DNA from: Adiantum capillus-veneris
Taxonomy: Eukaryota > Streptophyta > Polypodiopsida > Polypodiales > Pteridaceae
DNA: 64,000 bases
NCBI GenBank assembly: GCA_014529385.2
Contig: CM043963.1
Location: 6,743,001 to 6,807,000 of the forward strand
Direction: 5' to 3'
This document shows positions 1-10,665 of this stretch, one piece after another; position 1 is the stretch's first letter, and every line of letters begins with the position of its first letter. The translations under genes were made by a program, and so were the position numbers. The notes under the pieces were generated by a model. The model was not told the origin of the DNA. It ran no database searches and saw nothing but the letters and a program-made list of their open reading frames with translations.

Positions 1-475
1 GCTCATTGATATCCTTGACACCAACAAGGAAAGTGTCCATAGCATCTTCCTCATGCATAATCTTTGATTCATTCCCTTTACGGAGCAAAGCAATTTTAGC
101 CTCATTGCGGCTTGCATAAAGACCTGCTAGAATATCCTAAGCTTGTTTTGTAGATTTTGCTAAACGAATGTGAGGAACAATGGGGCGCTTCATAGACAAC
201 ACAATCAATGCATGAGCTTGCACATCCTTTACAGCTTGTTCTGTTGTAGGAAAAACAACTCTAATAGCAGCAATCCTTGCAGCCAGACCTGCAACATCCT
301 CAACATTGCCTACATCCTCAGAATGAGGACGTACATCAATCCCTTGCACAATATTCCAAACACCCTTTGACACAAGAACATGTTGCATCATGTAAGCCCA
401 CATAGGGTAATTGTCCCCATCCAACCTGTCCTCAACAGCAAACATCTTGAACACATCTATGTTGTTGTCAGCCAT
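1..475 (-). pseudogene. gag: Copia-type retrotransposon gag (N-terminal part)
   Basis: Minus-strand reading frame starting with MADNNIDVFK at 475 and running off the left edge. The segment around RLDGDNYPMWAYMMQHVL is the N-terminal signature of plant Copia gag (DUF4219/UBN2 type), which builds the RNA-packaging capsid. The frame is broken near 136 by a TAG where a Gln codon would fit, and then continues as DILAGLYASRNEAKIALLRK. The in-frame Met at 538 adds an unlikely 21-residue leader, so I chose the Met at 475, just downstream of the primer binding site. The pol region lies outside the window. Confidence 0.75.
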
Positions 476-818
476 GGTAAATGATACACCTGATGTGAAA
501 AATGCCCGAAAAGAGGAGAAATGAAGCGGGAATAACACGTGCTATATAGCACAAACCGTAGAAGATTATAAGGCACCTGCTATGCAAAAAAGGACATTGA
601 CAACAATTTTGCACAAAATGACAAAATTGCATGTGCAGACCTACCTGTAGTGAAAATTGAGGCCGAAATGAACCCGAATCAGAAATCTGAGTAGACTGAG
701 CTTTGCGAGCAATCTTGAAATTTTTGTTGACCTGTGAACGCTTTCCAAAGCTCCTGAAATCGGAGAAAGTGAGCAGGCGTGTGCTGGAGATGTTGGCGTC
801 TAATCCCGAGAGATGCAA

Positions 819-1042
819 CCTGCTTTGATACCAATTGTTGGAATTAGGGTTGTAGAGAAACGCACACAGCTTGGAGAAGATGAAGGAAGCTCAAGGCACA
901 CAATAGAGAGTGTGTTACTTAGTGTGCAATGGAAAGATAGATAGCCCTAGAGTGGTGATGGGCGTATATACAATGCACGGGGGGGAAAAAACCTTCTAAA
1001 GAGGGAAAAAATGCCCCGAACGTCCTAGTGTGTTCACACACA
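819..1042 (-). mobile_element. Copia 5' LTR and primer binding site
   Basis: Read on the minus strand, an LTR of about 200 bp ends in AATTCCAACA at 836. It is followed by TTGGTATCAAAGCAGG (about 819-834), a near match to the initiator Met-tRNA primer site used by Copia elements. A TATATAC box lies near 965-972. The outer end is set near 1036-1042, where the minus strand reads TGTGTGTGAAC and LINE sequence begins. The matching 3' LTR is not in the window, so the outer boundary is an estimate. Confidence 0.65.
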
Positions 1043-1044
1043 TC

Positions 1045-2720
1045 ACTACCACATGTATATGGTAACATGATCGTGATATCTCATGACTCTCGCCAACGGT
1101 TCAAAGCCCCCTTTGAGTAGACAGTGAAAGCGGCCTCGCATCTCATAGTATATCAGACAATGACAAATGTGATGTAGCTCTTTCTTGTGCTCTATATGAA
1201 ACAACTGGCATATCTTGGATTCTCATGGTACTCTCCTAAATCTTCCATTCTCAATCTCTAGCTGATGTCATGATGTGCGCATCTGACCAATAACACATTG
1301 TATCCCAAAGGATAAATGAGTGTTCATATAGGTGGGTCTGATCACATATCCATCCTCCATTAGTTGGAGAAGATGTTCTCTATAAAAAGCCATCTTGGTT
1401 CCCAACTCTTTTACCGGCTATATTCATGTGGTTTTGGTATCTAGTCGAATCAAGTCCAGACATATAAGTCTCTAGAGAGATCTTTGTCTGTGTGAGAGAA
1501 AGGGAGGGTGCATCCAAGGAGTACTAGAATGTGGGCAATCTATCCATGCTGAAGCCATGTGACTAAACCATGATTTCATCTATCCATACTAACATGTTGT
1601 GTCCCCCTATAGTGCTAGCTATTGGGATGACTCAAGGGCTATCCACGAATATCTGTCTCTAGGGAGGTCCAATAAGTTATGTATGAACGAAACTGACCTA
1701 GTAAGGACCTCAACTATGAGAGGGGGGGCAACTAGCTTGACTCGAATAATCTCATGTGGAACTGAGGCCTAGAGACTAGTGGCCTCTCCATACATCTCCA
1801 TCCATCAGTGCTACCAGATATTCCATGGTGTTCTACTAAGGGTCCCCAAATCTGAACCCCATAAAGCATAGCTGAAGTCACTAGAGTGTGAAAGGGCCAT
1901 AGCTTTGTTCGATATTCCTAACATTGAACCTACAAACACATCTTCTCCAATCCTCCCAAGGATGCATAAGCTCTCATCAATCTAGTCTTTACTGCTCTCC
2001 TCAATGAAAACACAGGTCCATTGAAGACTACCCCAAGATAGGTGTATGCATCTATATACTGCACCATCTCCTAGCCATATGTAAAAGTGGGTGCTGACCT
2101 CTTGACCCATTGTGGTGTGGTGTTAAACACCATAACCTTGGTTTTACCTAGGTTAAAATACAATCCACTATCGTGGGAAAATGTGTTCAAAGCATCTAAA
2201 TGACATTGCACCCCCTCCGGAGAGTTAGAAATCAACACAATATCATCACCATATAGCAATAATGGGATCCATGTCCCTGCCAACTGTGCTCCTCTATCAC
2301 CGTACATCTCAATGTAGTAAGCAACATCATCCACATACATGCAAAATAGTGTAGGAGATAGGGATCAACCCTATTTCACCCCCATAGTGGAGTGAACCAA
2401 ATAAAAAATACCCTCAAGAGTGTGTACATGGCCCACTACTGACTTGTATAGATCCATGATCCCACAAACCATCTCTTTGGGTACCCCAATCTCTTGCAAT
2501 CCATGCATCAATATAGCTATGGGCACTGTATCAAAGGCTTTGCAGAAATCCTCAAAGCAAACATAGAGCCATCTCCCACGTAATCTCCCCTCTTCAATAA
2601 TGGCCTTGAGTGTCATAATATGATCAAGAGTAGAGAAACCTCTTCTGAAACCTGCCCAACCTGTTGCATGTACACCTTCTCTCTCTGCCCATTTACACAA
2701 TTATTGCTCAAGGATGGAAG
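1045..2720 (-). pseudogene. LINE (non-LTR) reverse transcriptase relic A
   Basis: On the minus strand two frames carry successive parts of a LINE reverse transcriptase. At 2371-2700 are GWAGFRRGFSTLDHIMTLK and a core motif like FEDFCKAFDTVP. At 2071-2340 is YGDDIVLISNS, the catalytic YxDD box, followed by GLYFNLGKTKVMVFN. Downstream are YLGVVFNG, SAMLYGVQIWG and a degenerate C-terminal domain reaching about 1060. The endonuclease half is missing and several stops interrupt the frame. It is an inactive 5'-truncated copy, cut at its 3' side by the Copia LTR. Confidence 0.8.
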
Positions 2721-2895
2721 CATACAACACGTGACTGGAAGAGACGATCAGCTCCACCTACACGCACACACCCTAGCCAATATTTAACATTAGCCAACCT
2801 AGTTGCACTGGGAGCACTGACAATGAACACTTTGCACCACGTATGAGAATGTTTTTTTGAATCTAGAGAAAAAAAGTGGTTTAATGACTCTCTGC

Positions 2896-3160
<265 letters not shown>

Positions 3161-3270
3161 CACTACAACACGTCGCACCCAAATTGGCACAGATACCGAT
3201 GAAATAAAGTTAGTTTTAAAACTAAAAAGTGCTGAAATAGGCCTTGGAAAAGACGCTGGATTTGTGACGT

Positions 3271-4929
3271 TGGAAAGGGGGAAATGGGAAAACCGCCAGC
3301 ACACTTGGTGAATGCCTCTCTATAGCCCAGTGATCTCACAACACCCTTATCCTCTAGTCAACACACACCTTGACACACAATCTAGAAATGACGATGGTCC
3401 AAGATAGATCCCGACCAACCCCCTCTATAGACATCCTGTTGCAAAGCATACCATACTGGCTTCAATCTATGACCTTTTAGAGCATCTTCACCCACGAATA
3501 CACAACTCAATATCCAGCAACACACATAGCCTTGCACAATCCCTGGTAGGCATCCACTTTATAATAAACCCGATATCTACTTTGCACTCCCTATTTCCAC
3601 TTTGGAAATACTCAAACACTCGATACACCACAAAACACGAGAACGAGAGAGAAAACAGACATGTATTTAGAGCCAAGGTAGAATTATTTTACTTGCACAA
3701 TGATGAAATCTGATAGAAACGTCTTTCTTTTTGCCTCATGATCGAGGAGTGATCGAGTTGACGTTTCTATGCCATGGGGTCGACCAAGAAAGAACAATCC
3801 CAAGCTCGCTTATTTTGTAGCTTGATAAATCCATGTGACCATCCACTTGCAAATCAGTGCTGTGTGGCATGAGCAACAATGATCCTTCTCTCCAGTTGTT
3901 GGCGGCTTTTCTCCCTCGGCCAGATGGTGTCCTCATGCCATACCGTCTGTAGAGCATCCCAATAGCGCCATCCTTTCCCTCGCTCTGATCACAGACCCCC
4001 GGCCTATAATGTTCTTGGCCATGGTCCCCTCTTCTTCACATGCTGGCTCTCCAGCGCCTGGTGGCCTCTTCAACCTGCTCCTGCATGCAATCGGCAACCC
4101 GCCCTCTGCTCCTCCCTCACCTGGCCGCCTTCTGCAACTGCCCCCGACCACACACCATAACTAGCGGCCCCTTCTGGCCCTCTGTGGCGCTGCCCTGCAG
4201 CCCTCTGTAATCAACCCCCCATGCTCGCCCCCTTCTGTATATCAAGCTTCTTGCAATCCCTCCTTGCAGCCGCCCTCCATGCACTCGATGCCCACACACA
4301 GCTGGTGCTTCTTTCCCTGTGAGGTCCCCACCCCGCCGTCTCAAACGACCGATCTGATGGTAAACCTAGTGGCCACTAGATCTATAGCGGAAGCAAACAA
4401 AGTGGTTCAGGGTTCATCTAGGGGAGGATATCTCATCACAAAGTGAATCGAGTTCGAGCCTACTAGCAACGAGATCTAGCTCCACCTTGCAAGGGAAGCG
4501 TGTTTAATATATCTAGCGATCCTAAGACCCACCTTCCAAGAGGAGAGAAATCCCGAGTGCCTTTTTCCCCATGTTTCAGAGGCACGTACACTTGAGACTT
4601 TGCCGCACTAGGGGCAATGAGTAATACTAGTGTTGATTTAAACACTATGGGGATGGAGAGTTCCCGCCCAGTTGGGACCACCCTTCTCATAGGCATTGGC
4701 AACCTGAGCCAAGCCCCCACTTTCCACCCCCACACTCACACGTCTTTGTGTGTCCTAATTACTACCACAATGATTGTTCAACATAAACATTCCTGGATTA
4801 GATTCCAAATCACAATGTTCGTTAAAATAGCCCTTCAATCAGTATTGCAAAGCGGCACCAAGATAGTACTCTAGTAAAAATTCTACTCAAACTTATTCAT
4901 TAAAATTCCAATGTTCTGGAGGTACAACA
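3271..4929 (-). repeat. 3' LTR of the LARD-like element
   Basis: In minus orientation this LTR starts TGTTGTACCTCC at 4929, right after a polypurine tract, and ends CCCTTTCCA at 3271. Positions 3271 to about 4317 match 7690 to about 9189, apart from the MITE found only in the other copy. A TATA-like GATATAC is near 4236-4244 (minus). Positions 4318-4929 have no counterpart beside the other copy. The small ORFs here (for example around 4000-4340) are LTR sequence and not genes. Confidence 0.55.
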
Positions 4930-4943
4930 TCCCCCCTCCAACA
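4930..4943 (-). other. Polypurine tract of the LARD-like element
   Basis: Minus strand TGTTGGAGGGGGGA lies immediately upstream of TGTTGTACC, the usual position of the plus-strand DNA primer next to a 3' LTR. Confidence 0.55.
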
Positions 4944-5889
4944 AGATTTTACTCCTCCCGTTATCGCCTAGCTGCCCATACAACTAGGTATGTCCACCGC
5001 ATAGAAAGCACGACATGGACATTCCCACCGCTTAACCAGCAGGCGTGGGTATCCACCGCTTAACCAGCAGTCGTGGATTCAAGAGCCCTTAACCAGGAAC
5101 TCTGCCCCCTGTGAGATCAGGAGGGGGTTCGGACTAGTATCAACATTGGAAATAGAAATGAACATGCCGAGCTAAATTTTCCCTAGTAGACATTCTTTCC
5201 TATTTCAAATAGTATATCCATCAACCATTCTTTCCTCCTTAGAATTTAGTATACAATTGAATTTAAATGCCGAGGTTTCCATCGGATTTCTCCAACATGT
5301 TTAGGGATATGTTCTTTCCTAGCTAATCGTATGCAATGTTAAATTAAACAACTTGAATAAAATTGCGACCTACCTCTTCCAATTTTACTAATTAAATTAC
5401 AAGAGAGATGAATTAAGCAAGCTCAGTCACTTTTCTAATGCAATTAGAAAGATGCCGAATTACCGCAGGCATAGGTGAGAGAAAATTCCCTTCTTAATGG
5501 CTTAATGATGGATTAATTTTTCCTTAATCACATCCTAATGTGTGAGAAAATTGAATCTAACTTAGTTATGACAATATTGAGTGGTAAAAGAAAGAATTTC
5601 ATCGAATCTACATCATTACCGGCTGACAATTAATTACTATTCTGCCTAGAGAGAGAAATCTCCTCTAATCTACAATTAATCATTGATTAAGAGTGATGAG
5701 TGGCTGCATAATTTAGCTAATTGGATGATGACTATGTAATGGAGTATAGCTATGTAAAATTAGAGAGCAGCTATTGGGAATTATAGGTAGGATTTCTGCT
5801 AGTAGACGAGGAATTAGGAGAATAATGAAGAGAATTACAGAAGATCATAAATTAAACCATGATTACCGTGATTAGGGGCTGAAAATCCT
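4944..5889. other. Non-coding 3' internal region of the LARD-like element
   Basis: No reading frame of note. It holds a short motif, CCACCGCTTAACCAGCAG, in imperfect repeats (about 5028-5095), and then AT-rich sequence with many TTAAT tracts (5160-5889). It lies between the stop of the acidic ORF and the polypurine tract. Confidence 0.5.
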
Positions 5890-6927
5890 CTAGATTTTCT
5901 GATCCAAATGAGTTCTCAAGACGAGAATTCGGCAGCACTTCCCTCCTTTGTTTCTCCTCCAAAAACCACTTGAAGCATTGGTACCATAATCTATCATGTC
6001 ACCTGTTAGAGAACTCTCCGTAGTATAGTCTTCTTCAAAAAAACCTAGCCATTGACACAAAGACACCTGTAAAGCAACCTCCAATAACACATGTATCCAT
6101 GTCATCACATAACATAGAAAGACCCTGCCATTTGCCTCCACTTGCTGCATAGCCAAGCAAACCTGATCCCTTTGCAAACCTGTATCCAAACCCTCTAAAC
6201 ATGGCTCCAAGGCCACCTTTTCATACTCAAGAACATGACCTGCTAGAGCTTCAACCTGTTCAAATACCTCATCACCTACAAGGTTGGTGGCACCTTCCTC
6301 ATTGCATGGAGCCTCACTCTCATACGCTGCACCTGCATCAGTTTCCATAGAGTCATCTGCCGGAGCTAACTCTCCACGGCCACACACCAACTCCGAAACT
6401 TCAAAGTACACCTCTACATGCTCACCAAGGCAAGGTTGCCCCACCCCTTGCATAAAAAAATCACTTCGACATACCTCTGTTTCTGCTTCTAGCTCCTGCA
6501 AGTCATTCTCAAGAGCCTGCTCTTCAATTAAGTCTGTTGCATAATCAAACCATACCTCTTCCTCCAATAGGGACTCACCATCATACGACATTTGATAAGG
6601 CTGCTCGACTGGAAGATTCACACAAGGTGAAACACTATACTTCTCTTCGATATTTAGCTGGTTGGCAGGCAACTCGCATACATTATTCATCACTTCATCC
6701 ACATAAAAAACATCATAAGTCTCATACCTAGAAGACAGGGATTCTGTCTCCCATGTAGCATCTGTATCCAAACTTCTGCTGGAGTTATGAGAACTATTGG
6801 ACTCCTCTTTTGAACTTGCCAATTCTTGTACCACTGCTACCTTCCTCATTGTTGGATCTGGAACCAACACTTCCTCTTTAAGATCTTCTATCACCTCGCT
6901 CTCTTGAAGAAGCAAACTGGGTGGCAC
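5890..6927 (-). CDS. Acidic protein of unknown function in the LARD-like element
   Basis: A 345-residue open frame downstream of gag in the place where pol would normally lie. It is strikingly rich in Glu and Asp (for example LLEEEVWFDYATDLIEEQ and NDLQELEAETEV) and has a Ser-rich stretch near residues 38-60. A hydrophobic segment at about residues 270-295 (FLCYVMTWIHVLLEVALQV) could be a membrane helix. The tail is Arg/Lys/Cys-rich. I see no protease, reverse transcriptase or integrase motif. It overlaps the end of the gag frame by about 50 bp in another phase, so it may originally have been one polyprotein. I do not recognise the family. Confidence 0.5.
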   Translation of the reverse strand: MPPSLLLQESEVIEDLKEEVLVPDPTMRKVAVVQELASSKEESNSSHNSSRSLDTDATWETESLSSRYETYDVFYVDEVMNNVCELPANQLNIEEKYSVSPCVNLPVEQPYQMSYDGESLLEEEVWFDYATDLIEEQALENDLQELEAETEVCRSDFFMQGVGQPCLGEHVEVYFEVSELVCGRGELAPADDSMETDAGAAYESEAPCNEEGATNLVGDEVFEQVEALAGHVLEYEKVALEPCLEGLDTGLQRDQVCLAMQQVEANGRVFLCYVMTWIHVLLEVALQVSLCQWLGFFEEDYTTESSLTGDMIDYGTNASSGFWRRNKGGKCCRILVLRTHLDQKI

Positions 6928-7627
6928 TCTGAATATGCCTCTGCACCTTTTGAGCCCTTACTGGTACTTGTTCTACCTCTTCTAGCCGGGCATCAGCTTC
7001 ACGTGCTTTGATCAAATGCATATCAATAAAAGAAAGGGCTTTTACCTCTTGATGATCTTTAATTTGTTTGGGCTTAGATCCACTTGCTACTGTGACTGCC
7101 GACTGTAGCAACCCTGCCTCCATCTTCTTCTTCATCTTTCGACTCTTTGCTCTGGCGACTCTAACGACTTCATCAAAGGTCCTTGGATCTTCATAGTCCA
7201 CTCTCTCACGGACATAGGGATGCAAGCAAGATAGAAACCTTTCGCGCTTAAAATATCCCGCATTTGTTGCTTGGCTAGCAGCCACAAAATCCCCCCAACA
7301 AGCTTCAAATTTATCAACAAAAGCATCAAAATTTGCACTTACTTCCTACTGCAAGCCTTTGATCTTTGCATCTGCTTCCAAGGCTGACACCACCTTTCGA
7401 TACCTCTGAAAGAATTGCTTGCGAAATCCGATCCAAGTCTGCTTGTGTGCATCTTCTAAGCCATCGAACCGAACTTTTGCTTTACCTCGCAGCATCAAAG
7501 GTAGAGTCCGGAGCTTTGCTTCATCACCTGGCATCCGCAGTACCGCCATCATAAATAGCTCAAAATCGTCAATCCACTTGTCAGCATCTTCGTCTCCTTT
7601 GAACACTAGACCAAACTCCTGCTTCAT
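6880..7627 (-). pseudogene. gag: Gypsy-type gag fragment
   Basis: Starts MKQEFGLVFKGDEDADKWIDDFELF at 7627, about 40-60 bp after the primer binding site. It continues with KAKVRFDGLEDAHKQTWIGFRKQFFQRYRK, the retrotransposon gag helical domain that forms capsid. A TAG breaks the frame near 7346, after which it resumes as NAGYFKRERFLSCLHPYVRERVDYEDPRTFDEVV down to about 6880. A Lys/Arg-rich segment follows, but no zinc knuckle is visible. Two frames are needed to read it, so it is degenerate or truncated. Confidence 0.7.
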
Positions 7628-7667
7628 CTCGACTCACGAACACTTTGTTAGGAAGCAATCAGTGGGT

Positions 7668-7689
7668 CCTCAGTGGGGGCACCACAAGA
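7668..7689 (-). other. Primer binding site of the LARD-like element
   Basis: Minus strand reads TGGTGCCCCCACTGAGG just after the LTR end at 7690. TGG at the start and the position match a tRNA primer site. The same TGGTGCCCCCA core occurs after the Tat-like LTR at 56938. Confidence 0.5.
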
Positions 7690-9220
7690 TGGAAAGGGGG
7701 AAATGGGAAAACCACCAGAAAACTTGGTGAATGCCTCTCTATAGCCCAGTGATCTCACAACACCCCTATCCCCTAGTAAACACACCTTGACGCACAATCT
7801 AGCAATGACGATGGTCCAAGCCCGATCCCGACCAAGCCTGTCTATGGACATCCTATTGCAAATCATACCATACTGGCTTCAATCTATGACCTTTTAGATC
7901 ATCTTCACCCACGAATACACTACTCAATGTCCAACAACACACATAGCCTTGCACAATCCTTGGTAGGCATCCACTTTATTATAAACCCGATATCTACTTT
8001 GCACTCCCTATTTCCACTTTGGAAATACTCAAACACTCGATACACCACAAAACACGAGAACGAGAGAGAAAACAGACATGGATTTAGAGCCAAGGTAGAA
8101 TTCTTTTAAAAACTTTGCACAACTATGAAATCTTATAGAAACGCCTTCCTTTTTGCCTCATGATCGAGTTGATTTTTGCATGCCATGGGGTCGACCAAGA
8201 AAGAACAATCCCAAGCTTGCTTTTTTTGTAGCTTGAAAAATACATGTGACCATCCACTTGCAAATCAGTGCTATGTGGCATGAGCAACAATGCTCCTTCT
8301 CTCTAGTTGGTAGCTTTTCTCCCTCGGCCAGATGGTATCCTCATGTCATGCCATCTGTAGAGCATCCCAATAGCGCCATCCTTTCCCTCGCTCTAATCAC
8401 GGACCCCCGGCCTGCAATGTTGTTGGCCATGGTCCCCTCTTCTTCACATGCCGGCTCCCCAGCCCCTGGCGGCCTCTTCAACCTGCTCCTGCATGCAGTC
8501 GGCAACCCGCCCTCTGCTCCTCCTTCACTTGGACGCCTTCTGCAACTGCCCCCGACCTCACACCATAACTGGCCATTAGGCAAAATTTGGACTCACAAAG
8601 GGGCCCTTTAAGGAGTTTGACTTTACCTCTCTCTACCAAAACGGGCACATGGATAAATTTTTGCAAACAAACTCCAAAGTTGGCGGAGGTTTGACAGTTA
8701 GAATTTCCTCTTCAAGCTCTATCTACTGATATATAGCACGCCATGAGATTCCTCATATTTTAGAAGAATCTTTTTTTGATTCACTTAGATTCCGACAGAG
8801 TTGTCACCTCATAGGTGAATCAAAAAAAGAATCTTCTAAAATATGAGGAATCTCACGGCGTGCTATATATCAGTAGTAGATAGAGCTTGAAGAGGACATT
8901 CTAACTGTCAAACCTCCGCCAACTTTGGAGTTTGTTTGCAAAAATTTATCCATGCGCCCGTTTTGGTAGAGAGAGGTAAAGTCAAACTCCTTAAAGGGCC
9001 CCTTTGTGAGTCCAAATTTTGCCTAATGCGGCCCCTTCTTCCCTCTGTGGCGCTGCCATGCAGCCCTCTGTAATCAACCCTCCATGCTCGCCCCCTTCTG
9101 TATATCGGGTTGTCACCCTTCTTGCAATCCCTCCTTGCAGCCGCCCTCCATGCACTCGATGCCCACACACAGCTGGCGCTTCTTTCCCTACTCGTGCTGC
9201 TTGTCTACTGCAAACAGACA
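7690..9220 (-). repeat. 5' LTR of the LARD-like element, carrying a MITE
   Basis: Matches 3271 to about 4317 over its length except for the 453-bp foldback MITE at 8575-9027. Similarity stops near 9189. From there to 9220 the minus strand reads TGTCTGTTTGCAGTAGAC and the rest of the expected U3 is absent or replaced. This makes the upstream promoter part suspect. TATA-like GATATACAG lies near 9097-9105 (minus). Confidence 0.55.
8575..9027. mobile_element. Foldback MITE with 210-bp inverted arms
   Basis: Left arm 8575-8784 starts ATTAGGCAAAATTTGGACTC, and right arm 8815-9027 is its near-perfect reverse complement ending TTTTGCCTAAT. A loop of about 30 bp (8785-8814) separates them. The sister LTR at 4151-4175 lacks the element, so this is an empty-site comparison. 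Flanking bases suggest a degraded GGCC/GCGGCC duplication. There is no coding capacity. The transcript would form one long hairpin. The superfamily cannot be assigned from the ends alone. Confidence 0.88.
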
Positions 9221-10665
9221 TACGTTTTCCCCCCCCCCTTTTAATAGCTCAAAGCTATTCCTTGTTTCAGGCCTTTCTTGGCGATCGGTCCCACCCCATC
9301 AACCACACTTGCCGATACCAAAAGGCCCACCTTGGTATCCCATGCCAATCCACTCGAGCCAAAAAATCCCCACCGTAATGGATTGAGTAAGTGCCCGAAG
9401 TCATGATAATAATTATCACCTTGCTTAGCCAAGCGTCGAAAATAGAGCTGACCCTCCACCTCCATACGCGATGATATCCATCAAACAATAACATTTATAA
9501 TCTTCCCCTATCACGGAAGCATGAAAACCCTAATAGACCTCTTGATTGCCACCTTTGACATACATTTATTGATTGGATCCATTGTATCGTGCATCTAGCA
9601 TGTCCTTGTAAACCATGCCATCCACCTACTAAGCCTCATGAACCTGCTTCTTGCATTTCCATGGGTCGGCCATCTTTAGCTGTACCAACGTCGATATAAG
9701 TACCGGTATACTCTGCATCGGAATAAGCTATGAAATAACCGCCAAAAATTGTAAAGGATATTTTGACGCTTGTTCAGAAGTGTATACCAGTGCGTGTACC
9801 GTACTATGTACCGACGACCAAACCTGCAAATTCTTTTTGGGCAAAGAGGGCTGGGAACTGATGTTGCATGCACTGCAGCAAAATAAAATAACCCTCCCTG
9901 TCCAAAGGAAGAGTGCACAAGCAACCACACTCCACCTACAAGCTGACACTAAAGAGCGAGTGTATGGCAATTAGGAAAATTGTAAGAATAACATAACCAC
10001 AAAATCAAAAGCTTGATCATGGCATAACGGAATAAAGATTTTATAACCATAATTAAAACATGAGTCAAAAATGGCAAAACCATAAACATAACCAGTTTTC
10101 CATACCATAACCATTACCATAACTTCCTTGTCATACCATAACCATAACATCCATACCATCATTGCACAAGCATAACCATAACCATAACCATCACATTATT
10201 GCGATACCATCATAGAAAAACCATAACCTTAACTTGACTGCCAAACCTTAACCATAACATCTTGATTGCCAAACCTTAACCATAACATTTGTTCCATACC
10301 ATAAACATAACCATAAACCATAAACATAAGCACTACAAAATTGTACATATGCAAACAATCACTGAGTGAGATTGTATCAAGAAGACCACAACTACAAAAA
10401 AGATTGTACCAAGAAGACTATATAAAGATGATTGGGGTAAAACTTATCAAGAAGACCCTCATGGTAATGCCTCCCAGTCAACGTCCTCTCCCTCCTTCTA
10501 CAGCTAGGTCAAAAGGGCCACAAGTCCATGCTTGTACCCATGCTTCTCCTCTCGACGTGTCGGAGGGTGCTTCACGACAACTTCTTACAAATTTATGGTT
10601 TAATCATTAGATAAATCTTCAAATCACATATATATTTTCAATAATTTGAAGCATACCTATAATAC
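9221..10665. other. Non-coding 3' region of the CACTA element
   Basis: No recognisable protein. The 9651-9974 plus frame and 9676-9930 minus frame have no family features. A C-run (9231-9239) reads on the minus strand as a polypurine-like AAAAGGGGGGGGGGAAAA. AACCAT-type repeats fill about 10000-10340. The part after 10340 has no feature apart from a second CACTACAA word at 10333, which I do not treat as an end. Confidence 0.4.
10000..10340. repeat. Degenerate AACCAT/CATAAC short tandem repeats
   Basis: Dozens of CATAACCATAACC-like words with irregular spacing. They lie near the left (transposase 3') side of the CACTA element. Similar A/C-rich repeats (TATAACCTAACC) occupy the other side at 26341-27340. 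Confidence 0.8.

Larger units (their letters stand above)
3271..9220 (-). mobile_element. Non-autonomous gypsy-like LTR element (LARD-like)
   Basis: Two direct copies of a sequence beginning TGGAAAGGGGGAAATGGG start at 3271 and 7690 and stay alignable for about 1.05 kb each. Between them, on the minus strand, lie a primer binding site, a gag fragment, an acidic ORF and a polypurine tract before the copy at 3271-4929. No protease, reverse transcriptase or integrase is visible. The flank before 3271 is GACGT; after 9220 it is TACGT, a possible imperfect target duplication. The right boundary is uncertain because the two LTR copies diverge after about 9189. Confidence 0.6.

Noticed and set aside
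3933-4344. Overlapping Gly/Arg-rich minus ORFs and Pro-rich plus ORFs repeated at 8341-9221
   Set aside because: GC-rich LTR sequence of the LARD-like element. Frames differ between the two LTR copies and no domain is present.
9651-9974. Plus-strand ORF of 107 residues and its minus-strand partner as a host gene
   Set aside because: No recognisable domain, opposite frames equally open, and located in the non-coding side of the CACTA element.
10333-10345. CACTACAAAATTG as the left end of the CACTA element
   Set aside because: No TGT duplication and less similarity to the right end than 3161. It would also leave LARD outside, although the word match alone is tempting.
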